DNA of 7,671 bases from Armatimonadota bacterium (GTDB taxonomy: Bacteria; Armatimonadota; Fimbriimonadia; Fimbriimonadales; Fimbriimonadaceae): positions 1 through 7,671 of the forward strand of contig DPBN01000324.1 in NCBI GenBank assembly GCA_003516955.1, given 5' to 3'. Below, piece after piece: positions 1 to 6,248 of this stretch. Numbering within the stretch: position 1 is the stretch's first letter; each line of letters starts with the position of its first letter. Made by a program: the position numbers and the translations under genes. The notes below the pieces were generated by a model, which saw only the letters and a list, made by a program, of their open reading frames with translations, was not told the origin of the DNA and ran no database searches.

Positions 1-950
1 TCGGTCCAGGCGCGGTCCGCCTCATGGATGGCGGCTCCCTGCAGACGCCCGGACGACAGGCCCCAGCGCAGCCAAGCGAGCGCCCGGAGCGCGTCGGCCG
101 GTTGCAGCGATCGGCAGCGCTGGATGTAGGTCGCCACCTCCTCCAGACGCCGATCGATCTCCTCGGCGGGTGTGTGGAGCCTGGCCGTGCGCTCCTGTTC
201 CAACAGAAACTCCCTCGCCCCCCGCCACTCGGCCTCGCCGCCCCGGGTGGTGCTGACCTGGACGAAGGCTCCGGTGGCCCGGGAGGATTCGCCGGAAAGG
301 CCCCTAACGACGAGTCCGCGCTGCACGAGGGCGGTCAGGACGCCGCGTAGGCGCTTCGCGTGCGCCAGACCGATCAGATGCGCCATGACCGACAGCCGGA
401 GACCGGTTCCGCAGTTCGGCGGGCTGCTCGCCAGATAGCCCCAAGGCTCGGCGTGGGCGAAGCGGAGCCGGCGAGAGAGGACGGCTTGGATGCGTTCCAA
501 TGCGGCCTTCGCGTCCTCGACCGCGTGCCCCGGCAGCAGCACCTGGATTCGAAGATGGTCCTCCTCGTTGACCAAGATGGAGGCCGTCCGCGCGTCGTTG
601 ACCAGCACCAGGCGGCCAGGCTCGCGCCACTGGAAGTGCGGCGAGGCGAGGCGGTTGCGCACGAGGGCGTCGAACTCCACGAGCGTCAGCGAGCCCAGTG
701 GCCGGAACGTCGTCTCGGGAGAGTCCGAAGGGGAACAGGCGGCCTCGCGAACGAGCCGGGCCACCTCCAGCAACTCGGCCGGCCGGGCGGCGGGCGGGAA
801 GCGGAAGCCGGCCAGGTTGCGCATGGCCCGGGCTCGGGAGCTCACCACGCAGTCGGCGTCGAACCCGTCCGCCGACAGCCACGCCGGCAGGGGAAGGCTC
901 GCCACGGCCGCGCCCGCACTGGATCCGGCTCCGAGCGACGGGCGACGCAT
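1..950 (-). CDS. mcsB: McsB-like protein arginine kinase, 3' end cut by window edge
   Basis: McsB enzymes phosphorylate arginine residues of proteins and mark them for ClpC/ClpP degradation in the cytosol. The 316 visible residues show the ATP:guanido phosphotransferase fold in order: VVSSRARAMRNL (residues 35-46), VNEEDHLRIQ (127-136) with the acidic catalytic pair and phosphate-binding Arg, GYLASSPPNCGTGLR (171-185), and RGLSGESSRATG (216-227). Bacterial McsB is usually about 350-365 residues, so some 40 residues are missing, including where the C-terminal phosphoarginine-sensing RD..RA motif would lie. The ATG at 950 is the first possible start: the frame is open only back to the stop of the upstream GH127 gene. 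There is no Shine-Dalgarno. Oddity: the family's conserved active-site Cys (C-P-T-N) is Ser176 here, and Cys180 replaces a usual Val/Leu. No mcsA or ctsR is visible next to it. Family assignment is firm; catalytic competence is uncertain. Confidence 0.9.
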   Translation of the reverse strand, partial: MRRPSLGAGSSAGAAVASLPLPAWLSADGFDADCVVSSRARAMRNLAGFRFPPAARPAELLEVARLVREAACSPSDSPETTFRPLGSLTLVEFDALVRNRLASPHFQWREPGRLVLVNDARTASILVNEEDHLRIQVLLPGHAVEDAKAALERIQAVLSRRLRFAHAEPWGYLASSPPNCGTGLRLSVMAHLIGLAHAKRLRGVLTALVQRGLVVRGLSGESSRATGAFVQVSTTRGGEAEWRGAREFLLEQERTARLHTPAEEIDRRLEEVATYIQRCRSLQPADALRALAWLRWGLSSGRLQGAAIHEADRAWT

Positions 951-955
951 GGCCC

Positions 956-961
956 AGTTTA
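956..961 (-). promoter_or_regulatory. putative -10 element (TAAACT) of mcsB, leaderless-type
   Basis: TAAACT ends 5 nt before the mcsB ATG, so a transcript would begin at or next to the start codon. It lies in the 27-bp gap after the GH127 stop codon. No good -35 hexamer is found at 16-18 nt. A 10-bp perfect palindrome (975-984) that includes the GH127 stop sits where the -35 would be. The promoter is inferred from position and the window-wide pattern only. Confidence 0.5.
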
Positions 962-977
962 CTTCGCAAGGCGGCGG

Positions 978-2819
978 CTAGCCGTAGGAGGGGAACTCCG
1001 TCACCCGAAGCTTGGCGCAACCGTAGGGGACCAGCTCGACGGTCTCCGATGAGCCGAGCTCGAAACAGCCCGTCGGCACCGGCCCCGCCGAGCCGTCGAC
1101 GACCTCCCACCCGGGCACCCGCGCGGCCTGCACGCGAGCCACGACGGGCGCGTTCTCCGGCGAGAAGAACGGAGCCACGAGATCGCGCTCCTCGATCGTC
1201 GCATCGATCCGCTCGCCGTCCGTTCGCAAGGCATAGTTCCACGGCGTGGTCGGCAGGACCTCGTAATCGGGGAGCGGCTCTTGGCCGCGCACCACGTTCC
1301 ACCGCTCTCCGATGCGTAGCGAGAAGACGAGAGGGCCGCGCAGCACGGAGACGCCGCCCGAAGGCCGCCTCTCCACTCGGGTCCGCATCGGGAGCCGGAC
1401 CTCGACCGAGTCGCCGGAGCGCCACTCCCGGTCCAGAAGGTGGAAGGAGCCAGGCTCGGCCGGGACTCCATCGACCGTCGGGCCGTCGGCCCAGGCGGGG
1501 ATGCGGATCCAGAGCGGGAACCGGTGCTGGGAGGCGCCGGCATAGCGCAGGGTCACCGAATCGCGGAACGGGTATTCGGTCTCCGCCTCCAGCCGGACCG
1601 CTCGGCCTCGGACGGTCGTCTCGACGGCGGATGGGCCGTGGGCCACGAGCGCCAGGCCGTCGTCGTCCGACCGCATCCACAGGCTGGCCACGAACTTTGG
1701 CCATCCCTGGTGGTAGTTGGCGGTGCAGCAACCGAAGTTGGGCTCCAATCCGAACAGGTTGGAGTCCGGCTCGTTGTTCACCCACGCGCGGGGATGGATG
1801 TCGCACAGCACCTGGTTCGCCTGTTGGTCGTACTGGTGCGCCCGCATCCAGGGATCGAACGTTGCGGGGAGAGCGTTGTAGGCGAGGCTCTCCAGACGGT
1901 CTCCAAACAGCGGATCGCCGAACGTTGCGATCAGCTTCTCCAGGGAGAACATGTACTCGACGACGGCGCAGAGCTCGGTGCCTTGGGTGGGTTGCAGCCC
2001 GGCCAGATGCTCGTCGCCGGTGAACAGCCCGGTGGCTTGGCCGTGGTAGCGATCCAGCATCTCCAGCGCCTGCCACGTCGCGGCTCGGGCGAACTCCCAG
2101 CCGGTGATCTCCCACTCGACTGCGGGCGCCTTGATCCCCATGGCGTTGTTGACCACGTGCGTGAAATGGCTGAACCGGAACGTCTCCTTGGCGGGCTTCG
2201 CCGTGGCTGGGAACCACTGGAACCACTGCGTCCAAGAGAGACCTTGGCGATGCGTCTCGGCGAGGGCGCGCCGCAGGCCCTCGTCTCCGGTCCTCCGCAG
2301 GAGCCACTGGATGGACAGGGCCATGTCGGCCCATCGGGCGATCGCCCATGCGTGGAAGGGCCTGGAGGGCGCCTCCCTCTCCAAAAGCTCGAAAAACCGG
2401 GACAGGAACGGTTCGACGCGCGGATCTCCGGTGGCCTCGGCCCACTGGGTCAGGGCTTTGGCCATGATCGCCATCGGCCACCAGTCGTCCAGCTTGTCCG
2501 GGCCGAAGCGACCGTCGGCCGACTGGCTCTTCAGGGTCCAGTCGATCCACCGTTCGGCTCGGGAGAGGAGCTCCCCGTCCTGGAGAAGGACGGCCAGGGG
2601 CACGAGGCCATCGACGTAGTAGGGGCCGCGCTCCCATCCCTCACCGTCGCCGCCGAGCCAGGCCGAGTTCGGGCCGAGGTCGGGCCAGTGCCGCTCCAGC
2701 AGGCCGGTCTGGCCATTGGCTTGGATTCTCAGCTGCCGCAGCAGCCAACCCCTGGGCCGGACGGAGCCGAGGGGCAGTGGCGAGAACGAGCGGTCGGGCG
2801 ATGCGTCTGGATTCCACAC
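978..2819 (-). CDS. GH127-family beta-L-arabinofuranosidase (DUF1680)
   Basis: This 613-residue protein matches the GH127/DUF1680 family, zinc-dependent retaining glycosidases that release L-arabinofuranose and use a cysteine nucleophile. The N-terminal (alpha/alpha)6 barrel covers roughly residues 10-400 and beta-sandwich domains follow. Known active-site elements are all present. Glu270 in TGDEHL is the probable acid/base. Glu282-x-Cys284 (TELC) and Cys364-Cys365 (NFGCCTANYH) match the Zn-binding E-x-C and CC of characterised GH127, with CC as ligand and nucleophile. There is no signal peptide or membrane segment, so it is probably cytosolic and acts on imported oligosaccharides. The GTG start at 2819 is forced: an in-frame TAA lies only four codons upstream, inside the putative -10. 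It diverges from the D-lyxose isomerase gene, and mcsB follows after 27 bp. Exact substrate is not provable, since GH127 relatives (GH121, GH137, GH142, GH146) vary in linkage. Confidence 0.9.
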   Translation of the reverse strand: MWNPDASPDRSFSPLPLGSVRPRGWLLRQLRIQANGQTGLLERHWPDLGPNSAWLGGDGEGWERGPYYVDGLVPLAVLLQDGELLSRAERWIDWTLKSQSADGRFGPDKLDDWWPMAIMAKALTQWAEATGDPRVEPFLSRFFELLEREAPSRPFHAWAIARWADMALSIQWLLRRTGDEGLRRALAETHRQGLSWTQWFQWFPATAKPAKETFRFSHFTHVVNNAMGIKAPAVEWEITGWEFARAATWQALEMLDRYHGQATGLFTGDEHLAGLQPTQGTELCAVVEYMFSLEKLIATFGDPLFGDRLESLAYNALPATFDPWMRAHQYDQQANQVLCDIHPRAWVNNEPDSNLFGLEPNFGCCTANYHQGWPKFVASLWMRSDDDGLALVAHGPSAVETTVRGRAVRLEAETEYPFRDSVTLRYAGASQHRFPLWIRIPAWADGPTVDGVPAEPGSFHLLDREWRSGDSVEVRLPMRTRVERRPSGGVSVLRGPLVFSLRIGERWNVVRGQEPLPDYEVLPTTPWNYALRTDGERIDATIEERDLVAPFFSPENAPVVARVQAARVPGWEVVDGSAGPVPTGCFELGSSETVELVPYGCAKLRVTEFPSYG

Positions 2820-2821
2820 GG

Positions 2822-2844
2822 CGGAACCAGTTTATCGGTTGCCG
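2822..2844. repeat. imperfect inverted repeat in the GH127/lyxose isomerase divergent region
   Basis: CGGAACC (2822-2828) and GGTTGCCG (2837-2844) are inverted copies with one unpaired base and an 8-nt centre. The repeat covers the GH127 -10 element and the isomerase -35 element. A regulator bound here could therefore control both divergent genes. Arms are short, so chance occurrence is quite possible. Confidence 0.3.
2829..2834 (-). promoter_or_regulatory. putative -10 element (TAAACT) of the GH127 gene
   Basis: TAAACT lies 9 nt before the GTG start of the GH127 gene. Its first three bases are also an in-frame stop codon, so the coding region cannot extend upstream through it. No Shine-Dalgarno lies between it and the start. 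No convincing -35 hexamer is visible at the usual distance. The predicted leader is about 2-3 nt or absent. Confidence 0.5.
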
Positions 2845-2867
2845 AGACGGAAGGGAAGGTGTAACCT
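2839..2867 (+). promoter_or_regulatory. putative sigma-70-type promoter of the D-lyxose isomerase gene
   Basis: TTGCCG (2839-2844; 4 of 6 consensus bases), a 17-bp spacer, then TAACCT (2862-2867). The -10 hexamer ends 7 nt before the ATG at 2875, placing the expected transcription start at or beside the start codon. A purine-rich AAGGGAAGG (2851-2859) lies too far upstream (about 15 nt) and inside the promoter spacer, so it is not a ribosome binding site. Confidence 0.6.
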
Positions 2868-2874
2868 TGTCGTC

Positions 2875-3441
2875 ATGAAGCGCAGCGAGATCAACCAGCT
2901 CGTCCGATCGGCCACGGCTTGCTTCGAGAAGCACGGATGGACCCTGCCGCCGAACCCGCGCTGGGACGTCACCGACTTCGGTCTGCGGGATTGGAGGCGC
3001 TTCGGCCTCGTGCTCGTGAATCTGGCCGAGGAACCGGAGTACTGCGAGAAGCTGATGTACGCCCAGAAGGGCATGGAGACCCCGACGCACAGCCACCGTT
3101 CGAAGAAGGAGGACATCATCTGTCGCTGGGGTCGGCTGGCGCTGCAGCTGTGGCCCGGGCTGCCTTCGGAGCAGGGGGCGCCGTTCCAGCTGAAGGTGAA
3201 CGGGGAGTGGCGCACGTTCCATCCGGGCGAGCAGATCGTGCTGGAGGCGGGGCACCGCATCACGCTGACCCAGGGCATCTACCACCGGTTCTGGCCCGAG
3301 TCCGACGAGTGCATCATCGGCGAGGTCTCGACGGCGAACGACGACGAGCACGACAACTTCTTCGCCAATCCGGAGGTCGGAAGGTTCCCCGGCGTCGAGG
3401 AGGACGAACCGCCGCTGGTCCGCTTGGTGAGCGACCGTTGA
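2875..3441 (+). CDS. D-lyxose isomerase (cupin-type aldose-ketose isomerase)
   Basis: This 188-residue cupin-fold protein matches D-lyxose isomerases of the B. subtilis YdaE / COG3822 type, which interconvert D-lyxose with D-xylulose and commonly D-mannose with D-fructose. It begins MKRSEINQLV, a typical family N-terminus. The expected Mn-binding set is visible: His72 and His74 in PTHSHRSKKED, Glu79, and His137 in GIYHRFWP. Length is full for the family. The frame stays open upstream to 2716, but that would overlap the GH127 gene; the ATG at 2875 gives the canonical N-terminus and sits 7 nt after a -10 hexamer. It is divergent from GH127 and close to GH78, consistent with use of plant or microbial polysaccharide sugars. 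Which sugar is the physiological substrate cannot be told. Confidence 0.9.
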   Translation: MKRSEINQLVRSATACFEKHGWTLPPNPRWDVTDFGLRDWRRFGLVLVNLAEEPEYCEKLMYAQKGMETPTHSHRSKKEDIICRWGRLALQLWPGLPSEQGAPFQLKVNGEWRTFHPGEQIVLEAGHRITLTQGIYHRFWPESDECIIGEVSTANDDEHDNFFANPEVGRFPGVEEDEPPLVRLVSDR

Positions 3442-3447
3442 CGCGGC

Positions 3448-3903
3448 TCAGACCTGCTCGACGAGCTCGATGGCTTCCTTGGGGCTGATGGTCGTGAAGA
3501 TCACGGCCATGATGCCCGGGAAGTAGCGATCCATCATCAGCACGTTCGGATAGATCAGCCTCTTGATCAGCGGGGAGGAGAGTCGGTCGTCCTCCACGTC
3601 GATGCTCGTCTTGTAGCGGACCTCGCCATCCTCGAAGTCCATCTCGAAGTTGCCGATGATCAGGCCGCAGTTCGCCCGGGTGAGAAACTCGGCCATGGCG
3701 AGCCGCTTGGCCGGCGGCACCCGCGATGGGCAGATTGAGTAGAAGACGAACTGCTCCAGCTCCTCGCTCACCTGGGCCAGGCAGGTCCACTCGCCGTTCT
3801 CGCCCGCGAACAGCATTTTCAGGACCGGCTTGTCGCCGACCTGTTCGTACTGCCACTCGTCCTCGATGAGGAACCTTTCGACGGCGTCGAGCAGCTTGCC
3901 CAT
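3448..3903 (-). CDS. YbjN-domain protein of unknown role
   Basis: This 151-residue acidic protein matches the YbjN family (a type III secretion chaperone-like fold), widespread in bacteria; E. coli YbjN is linked to stress and motility phenotypes, but the biochemical role is not established. Visible family features are an amphipathic N-terminal helix (MGKLLDAVERFL), a beta-rich core containing CLAQVSEELEQFVFYS, and the motif GLIIGNFEMDFEDGEVRYKTSI (its first 20 residues: about 80-99), where a G-N-F-E and an acidic D-G-E-V-R-Y stretch are typical. There is no signal peptide or membrane segment. An in-frame TAG five codons upstream pins the ATG at 3903 as the first start. The gene is convergent with the isomerase gene (6 bp between stops, no terminator seen) and divergent from GH78. 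There is no sequence evidence of a functional link to the sugar genes. Confidence 0.8.
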   Translation of the reverse strand: MGKLLDAVERFLIEDEWQYEQVGDKPVLKMLFAGENGEWTCLAQVSEELEQFVFYSICPSRVPPAKRLAMAEFLTRANCGLIIGNFEMDFEDGEVRYKTSIDVEDDRLSSPLIKRLIYPNVLMMDRYFPGIMAVIFTTISPKEAIELVEQV

Positions 3904-3912
3904 GGCGAGTTT

Positions 3913-3941
3913 AGGCTACCCCATGAGGCGCTTGGCGCCAA
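3913..3941 (-). promoter_or_regulatory. putative promoter of the ybjN-family gene
   Basis: On the minus strand TTGGCG (3941-3936, 4 of 6 consensus) is followed by a 17-bp spacer and TAGCCT (3918-3913), 9 nt before the ATG. An overlapping alternative -10, TAAACT (3913-3908), lies 4 nt before the ATG. The TAG of the first hexamer is an in-frame stop. No Shine-Dalgarno is present. The -35 hexamer lies inside the 14-bp palindrome at 3930-3943. Confidence 0.55.
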
Positions 3942-3943
3942 GC
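3930..3943. promoter_or_regulatory. perfect 14-bp palindrome, candidate operator
   Basis: GCTTGGCGCCAAGC reads the same on both strands. It is in the 73-bp region between the divergent ybjN-family and GH78 genes and overlaps the ybjN -35. Its centre is about 40 bp upstream of the GH78 start codon, a typical place for an activator next to a promoter that lacks a -35. A dimeric regulator (for example LacI-type, which favours palindromes centred on CG/GC) is a reasonable guess. No regulator gene is in the window. Confidence 0.4.
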
Positions 3944-3965
3944 TCTTCGGAACCCCCCATCTGGC

Positions 3966-3971
3966 CATAAT
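3966..3971 (+). promoter_or_regulatory. putative -10 element (CATAAT) of the GH78 gene
   Basis: CATAAT matches the TATAAT consensus at 5 of 6 bases and ends 5 nt before the ATG at 3977, implying a leaderless transcript. Its TAA is an in-frame stop two codons before the start. No recognisable -35 hexamer is found 15-19 nt upstream. Confidence 0.55.
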
Positions 3972-3976
3972 GCGCC

Positions 3977-6184
3977 ATGGACGATCGCTTCTCCGGACCG
4001 ATGTGGTCGGCACGGTGGATCGGCTTCGATCCCCACCCTTCGCGCGACCTCGGCTTCTTCGCTTTTCGCAACCGCTTGCGGCTGGAGTCGGTCCCGGACC
4101 GCTTCCCGGTTCGGGTTTCCGCCGACCAGAGGTACAAGCTTTACGTCAACGGCGAGCTCGTGGCCTTCGGACCGCAGCGGGGCGACGAGCTTCACTGGTT
4201 CTACGAGACGCTCGATCTCGCACCCTTCCTGAAGCCGGGGGACAACTGGGTCGCGGCGCTGGTGTGGAACTTCGGTCGGCACGCGCCGCAGGCGCAGCAC
4301 ACCGCCCGACTCGGCTTCGTCTTCGAAAGCTTGGTCCTCCCGGAGCAGCTGAACACCCCGGGCGGGTGGCAGGTGGCAGCCCTGCCTGGCCTGGACTTCG
4401 AGATGATGCAGTCCTCGCCCAGCTACCACTACATCGACGTCGGCCCAGGCGAGAAGGTCGACGGGCGCATGCAGGCCTTCGGCTGGGAGATCGGGCGCGA
4501 GACGCAGGAGCTGGACTGGCGGAAGCCGCTCGTGGTCAGCGGCGCGGAGGACCGGGGAACCAACAGCGGAGGCACGCCGTGGAACCTCGTTCCCCGCTCG
4601 ATCCCGCTGATGGAGTATCGCCGCCGGGAGGTGCCGCCGGTCGTCCGCCGGGGCTTCGTGGGAGACTGCCCGGATGCGCGCCTGCCCTCCGACAAGGGTC
4701 AGCTGCCGATGCCGCTGGCTCTGGAGCCCGGCACCAAGGTCGTCCTGGACTACCAGGAGCTGCTCTGCGCCTATCCCCGCCTCCGGGTGAAGGGCAAGCC
4801 CGGCGACAAGGTGTGGATCACGTACGCCGAGTCCCTTTGGAACATCCAGGAGGAGGGCCAGTGGTGGGGCCAGGCCGGCAAGCCTCACCGCGACGTGGTG
4901 GAGGGCAAGCAGATGCAGGGCTACCAGGACTGCATCGTGCTCGGCGAGGCCGAAGTGGAGTTCGAGCCGGCATGGTGGAGGACGTACCGCTATCTCTCGC
5001 TGGAGGTGGATGGCAGCGCGTCGGCCCAGGTGTCGCTGCTGGACGCCTATGAGACCGGCTACCCTTACGCGGTGGATTCGTCCTTCGAGGCCGACCACCC
5101 GGACGTGCGGCGCGTGTGGGACCTGTGCGTGCGAACAGCCAAGCGCTGCGCCGGCGAGACGTACTTCGACTGTCCCTACTACGAGCAGCTGCAGTACATC
5201 GGCGACACGCGGATCCAGGCGCTGATCCACAGCTACCTCTCCCGGGATCGCGCCCTGCAGCGGAACGCCGTCGAGACGCTGGGATGGTCGCTGATGGAGA
5301 ACGGCCTCACCCAGAGCCGTTACCCGAGCCGGCAGACTCAGGTGATTCCGCCGTTCAGCCTCTGGTGGGTCGTCATGCTCTACGACCAGATGCTGCACGA
5401 CAGGCTGCCGGACCGCCGATGGCTCGATGCCGTGCCCCGGCTGCTCGACGCCTACGAGCGGCTGGCCGAAGACCCGGACCACGCGTTCTGGATGTTCGGG
5501 GACTGGGTGCCGAACTGGGGCTGGGGCACGCCCCCGGGCGGCATCCGGCATCCGATGCACCAGATGCTGCTGCAGGTGGCCAGGGCGGCCTACCAGAGGC
5601 TGCAGGACGGCGCGTCCGGCGGGGACGTCTCCAAGCCTCTCACGCAGTTCGAGAGCTTGCCGGAGCCGCCGAAGGACACCGAACACGCCTGCGCCCTGTA
5701 CGGGGTTCTGCGCCGCATGGCGGGCCTGCCGACGCGCCCTTGGCCCGAGTCCGAGCTCGGGGCGCAGAACGCCGCGCGCAGCACCTACTTCTACACCTAC
5801 TACAAGCACCAGGCCATGCGGCCCGACGACTACATGGCCGCCATCGCGGACTGGGTCGGCATGGTGGAGAACGGCATGACCACGTGCCCCGAGAACCCGG
5901 GCCACACGCGGAGCGACTGCCACGCGTGGTCGGCGCATCCGGCGCTGGGCTTCCTGCAGTGGGTGGCGGGCGTGACCAGCGAGGCCGTCGGCTGGGATCG
6001 CGCGCGGATCGAGCCGCATCCGGGGAAGCTCGGCCGGTTCCACGCCCGGGTCGCGCATCCGAAGGGCGACCTGGAGGTGCGGTACGAGGCGGGCCTCGTG
6101 GAGGTTCGCACGCCCGTCCCCGCCACGGTGGTCTGGAGGGGCAGGGAGTCGCACGTCGAGCCGGGTTCCCACCGCTTCGAGTGA
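3977..6184 (+). CDS. alpha-L-rhamnosidase-like glycoside hydrolase (GH78 type)
   Basis: This 735-residue protein has the layout of GH78 alpha-L-rhamnosidases, which remove terminal alpha-L-rhamnose by inversion. An N-terminal beta-sandwich carries SARWIGF (11-17) and RVSADQRYKLYVNGE (46-60), a typical rhamnosidase N-domain signature. A second beta domain covers about 240-360. The (alpha/alpha)6 catalytic barrel runs from about 370 with YFDCPYYEQLQYIGDTR (396-412), the counterpart of the family's DCP..E...GD acid-bearing segment. TTCPE (635-639, Glu639 probable general base) and DCHAWSAHP (647-655) follow, and then a C-terminal beta domain. There is no signal peptide, so a cytosolic location is likely. 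An in-frame TAA two codons upstream fixes the ATG at 3977. It ends 15 bp before a hairpin terminator. The DCP segment lacks the DER triad of well-studied GH78 enzymes, so activity on a different uronyl or deoxy sugar is possible. Confidence 0.85.
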   Translation: MDDRFSGPMWSARWIGFDPHPSRDLGFFAFRNRLRLESVPDRFPVRVSADQRYKLYVNGELVAFGPQRGDELHWFYETLDLAPFLKPGDNWVAALVWNFGRHAPQAQHTARLGFVFESLVLPEQLNTPGGWQVAALPGLDFEMMQSSPSYHYIDVGPGEKVDGRMQAFGWEIGRETQELDWRKPLVVSGAEDRGTNSGGTPWNLVPRSIPLMEYRRREVPPVVRRGFVGDCPDARLPSDKGQLPMPLALEPGTKVVLDYQELLCAYPRLRVKGKPGDKVWITYAESLWNIQEEGQWWGQAGKPHRDVVEGKQMQGYQDCIVLGEAEVEFEPAWWRTYRYLSLEVDGSASAQVSLLDAYETGYPYAVDSSFEADHPDVRRVWDLCVRTAKRCAGETYFDCPYYEQLQYIGDTRIQALIHSYLSRDRALQRNAVETLGWSLMENGLTQSRYPSRQTQVIPPFSLWWVVMLYDQMLHDRLPDRRWLDAVPRLLDAYERLAEDPDHAFWMFGDWVPNWGWGTPPGGIRHPMHQMLLQVARAAYQRLQDGASGGDVSKPLTQFESLPEPPKDTEHACALYGVLRRMAGLPTRPWPESELGAQNAARSTYFYTYYKHQAMRPDDYMAAIADWVGMVENGMTTCPENPGHTRSDCHAWSAHPALGFLQWVAGVTSEAVGWDRARIEPHPGKLGRFHARVAHPKGDLEVRYEAGLVEVRTPVPATVVWRGRESHVEPGSHRFE

Positions 6185-6198
6185 AGGAGACGACAACA

Positions 6199-6226
6199 GG
6201 CCGGGCCGCCCGAAGGCGGCCCGGCC
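6199..6226. terminator. hairpin terminator between convergent GH78 and phosphofructokinase genes
   Basis: A perfect 12-bp G+C stem (6199-6210 with 6215-6226) encloses a 4-nt loop. It starts 15 nt after the GH78 stop and 23 nt after the phosphofructokinase stop. Read on the minus strand the loop is C(UUCG)G, an exceptionally stable tetraloop, and the following minus-strand bases (6198 down to 6180) are T-rich though not a pure T run. On the plus strand no T tract follows. It therefore best fits the phosphofructokinase transcript and may act in both directions. Confidence 0.75.
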
Positions 6227-6248
6227 GTCGCGCAAAGAGCAGAAGCGC

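Noticed and set aside
975..984. 10-bp perfect palindrome CGGCTAGCCG over the GH127 stop
   Set aside because: Palindromes of this length are expected several times by chance in a window of this size, and no T tract follows to make it a terminator; noted only as a weak operator candidate for mcsB.
304..2637. Long minus-strand open frame of 777 codons overlapping GH127 and mcsB
   Set aside because: Arg/Pro/Gly-rich low-complexity translation typical of an alternative frame in GC-rich DNA. It overlaps two genes whose products match known families with intact motifs.
2851..2859. AAGGGAAGG as Shine-Dalgarno of the lyxose isomerase gene
   Set aside because: About 15 nt from the ATG and inside the -35/-10 spacer; it would not be in the transcript if that promoter is used.
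1440..2864. Plus-strand open frame of 474 codons antisense to GH127
   Set aside because: No recognisable domain, and it lies wholly opposite a well-supported gene; a GC-bias shadow.
3456..3466. GCTCG-A-CGAGC inverted repeat at the end of the ybjN-family gene
   Set aside because: A 1-nt loop cannot form a hairpin with this stem, no T tract follows, and it is within coding sequence; not a terminator for the convergent pair.
3911..6235. Minus-strand open frame of 774 codons antisense to GH78
   Set aside because: Composition is Arg/His/Pro/Leu-rich with no family motif, and the opposite strand encodes a complete GH78-like enzyme. It would also read through the terminator hairpin.
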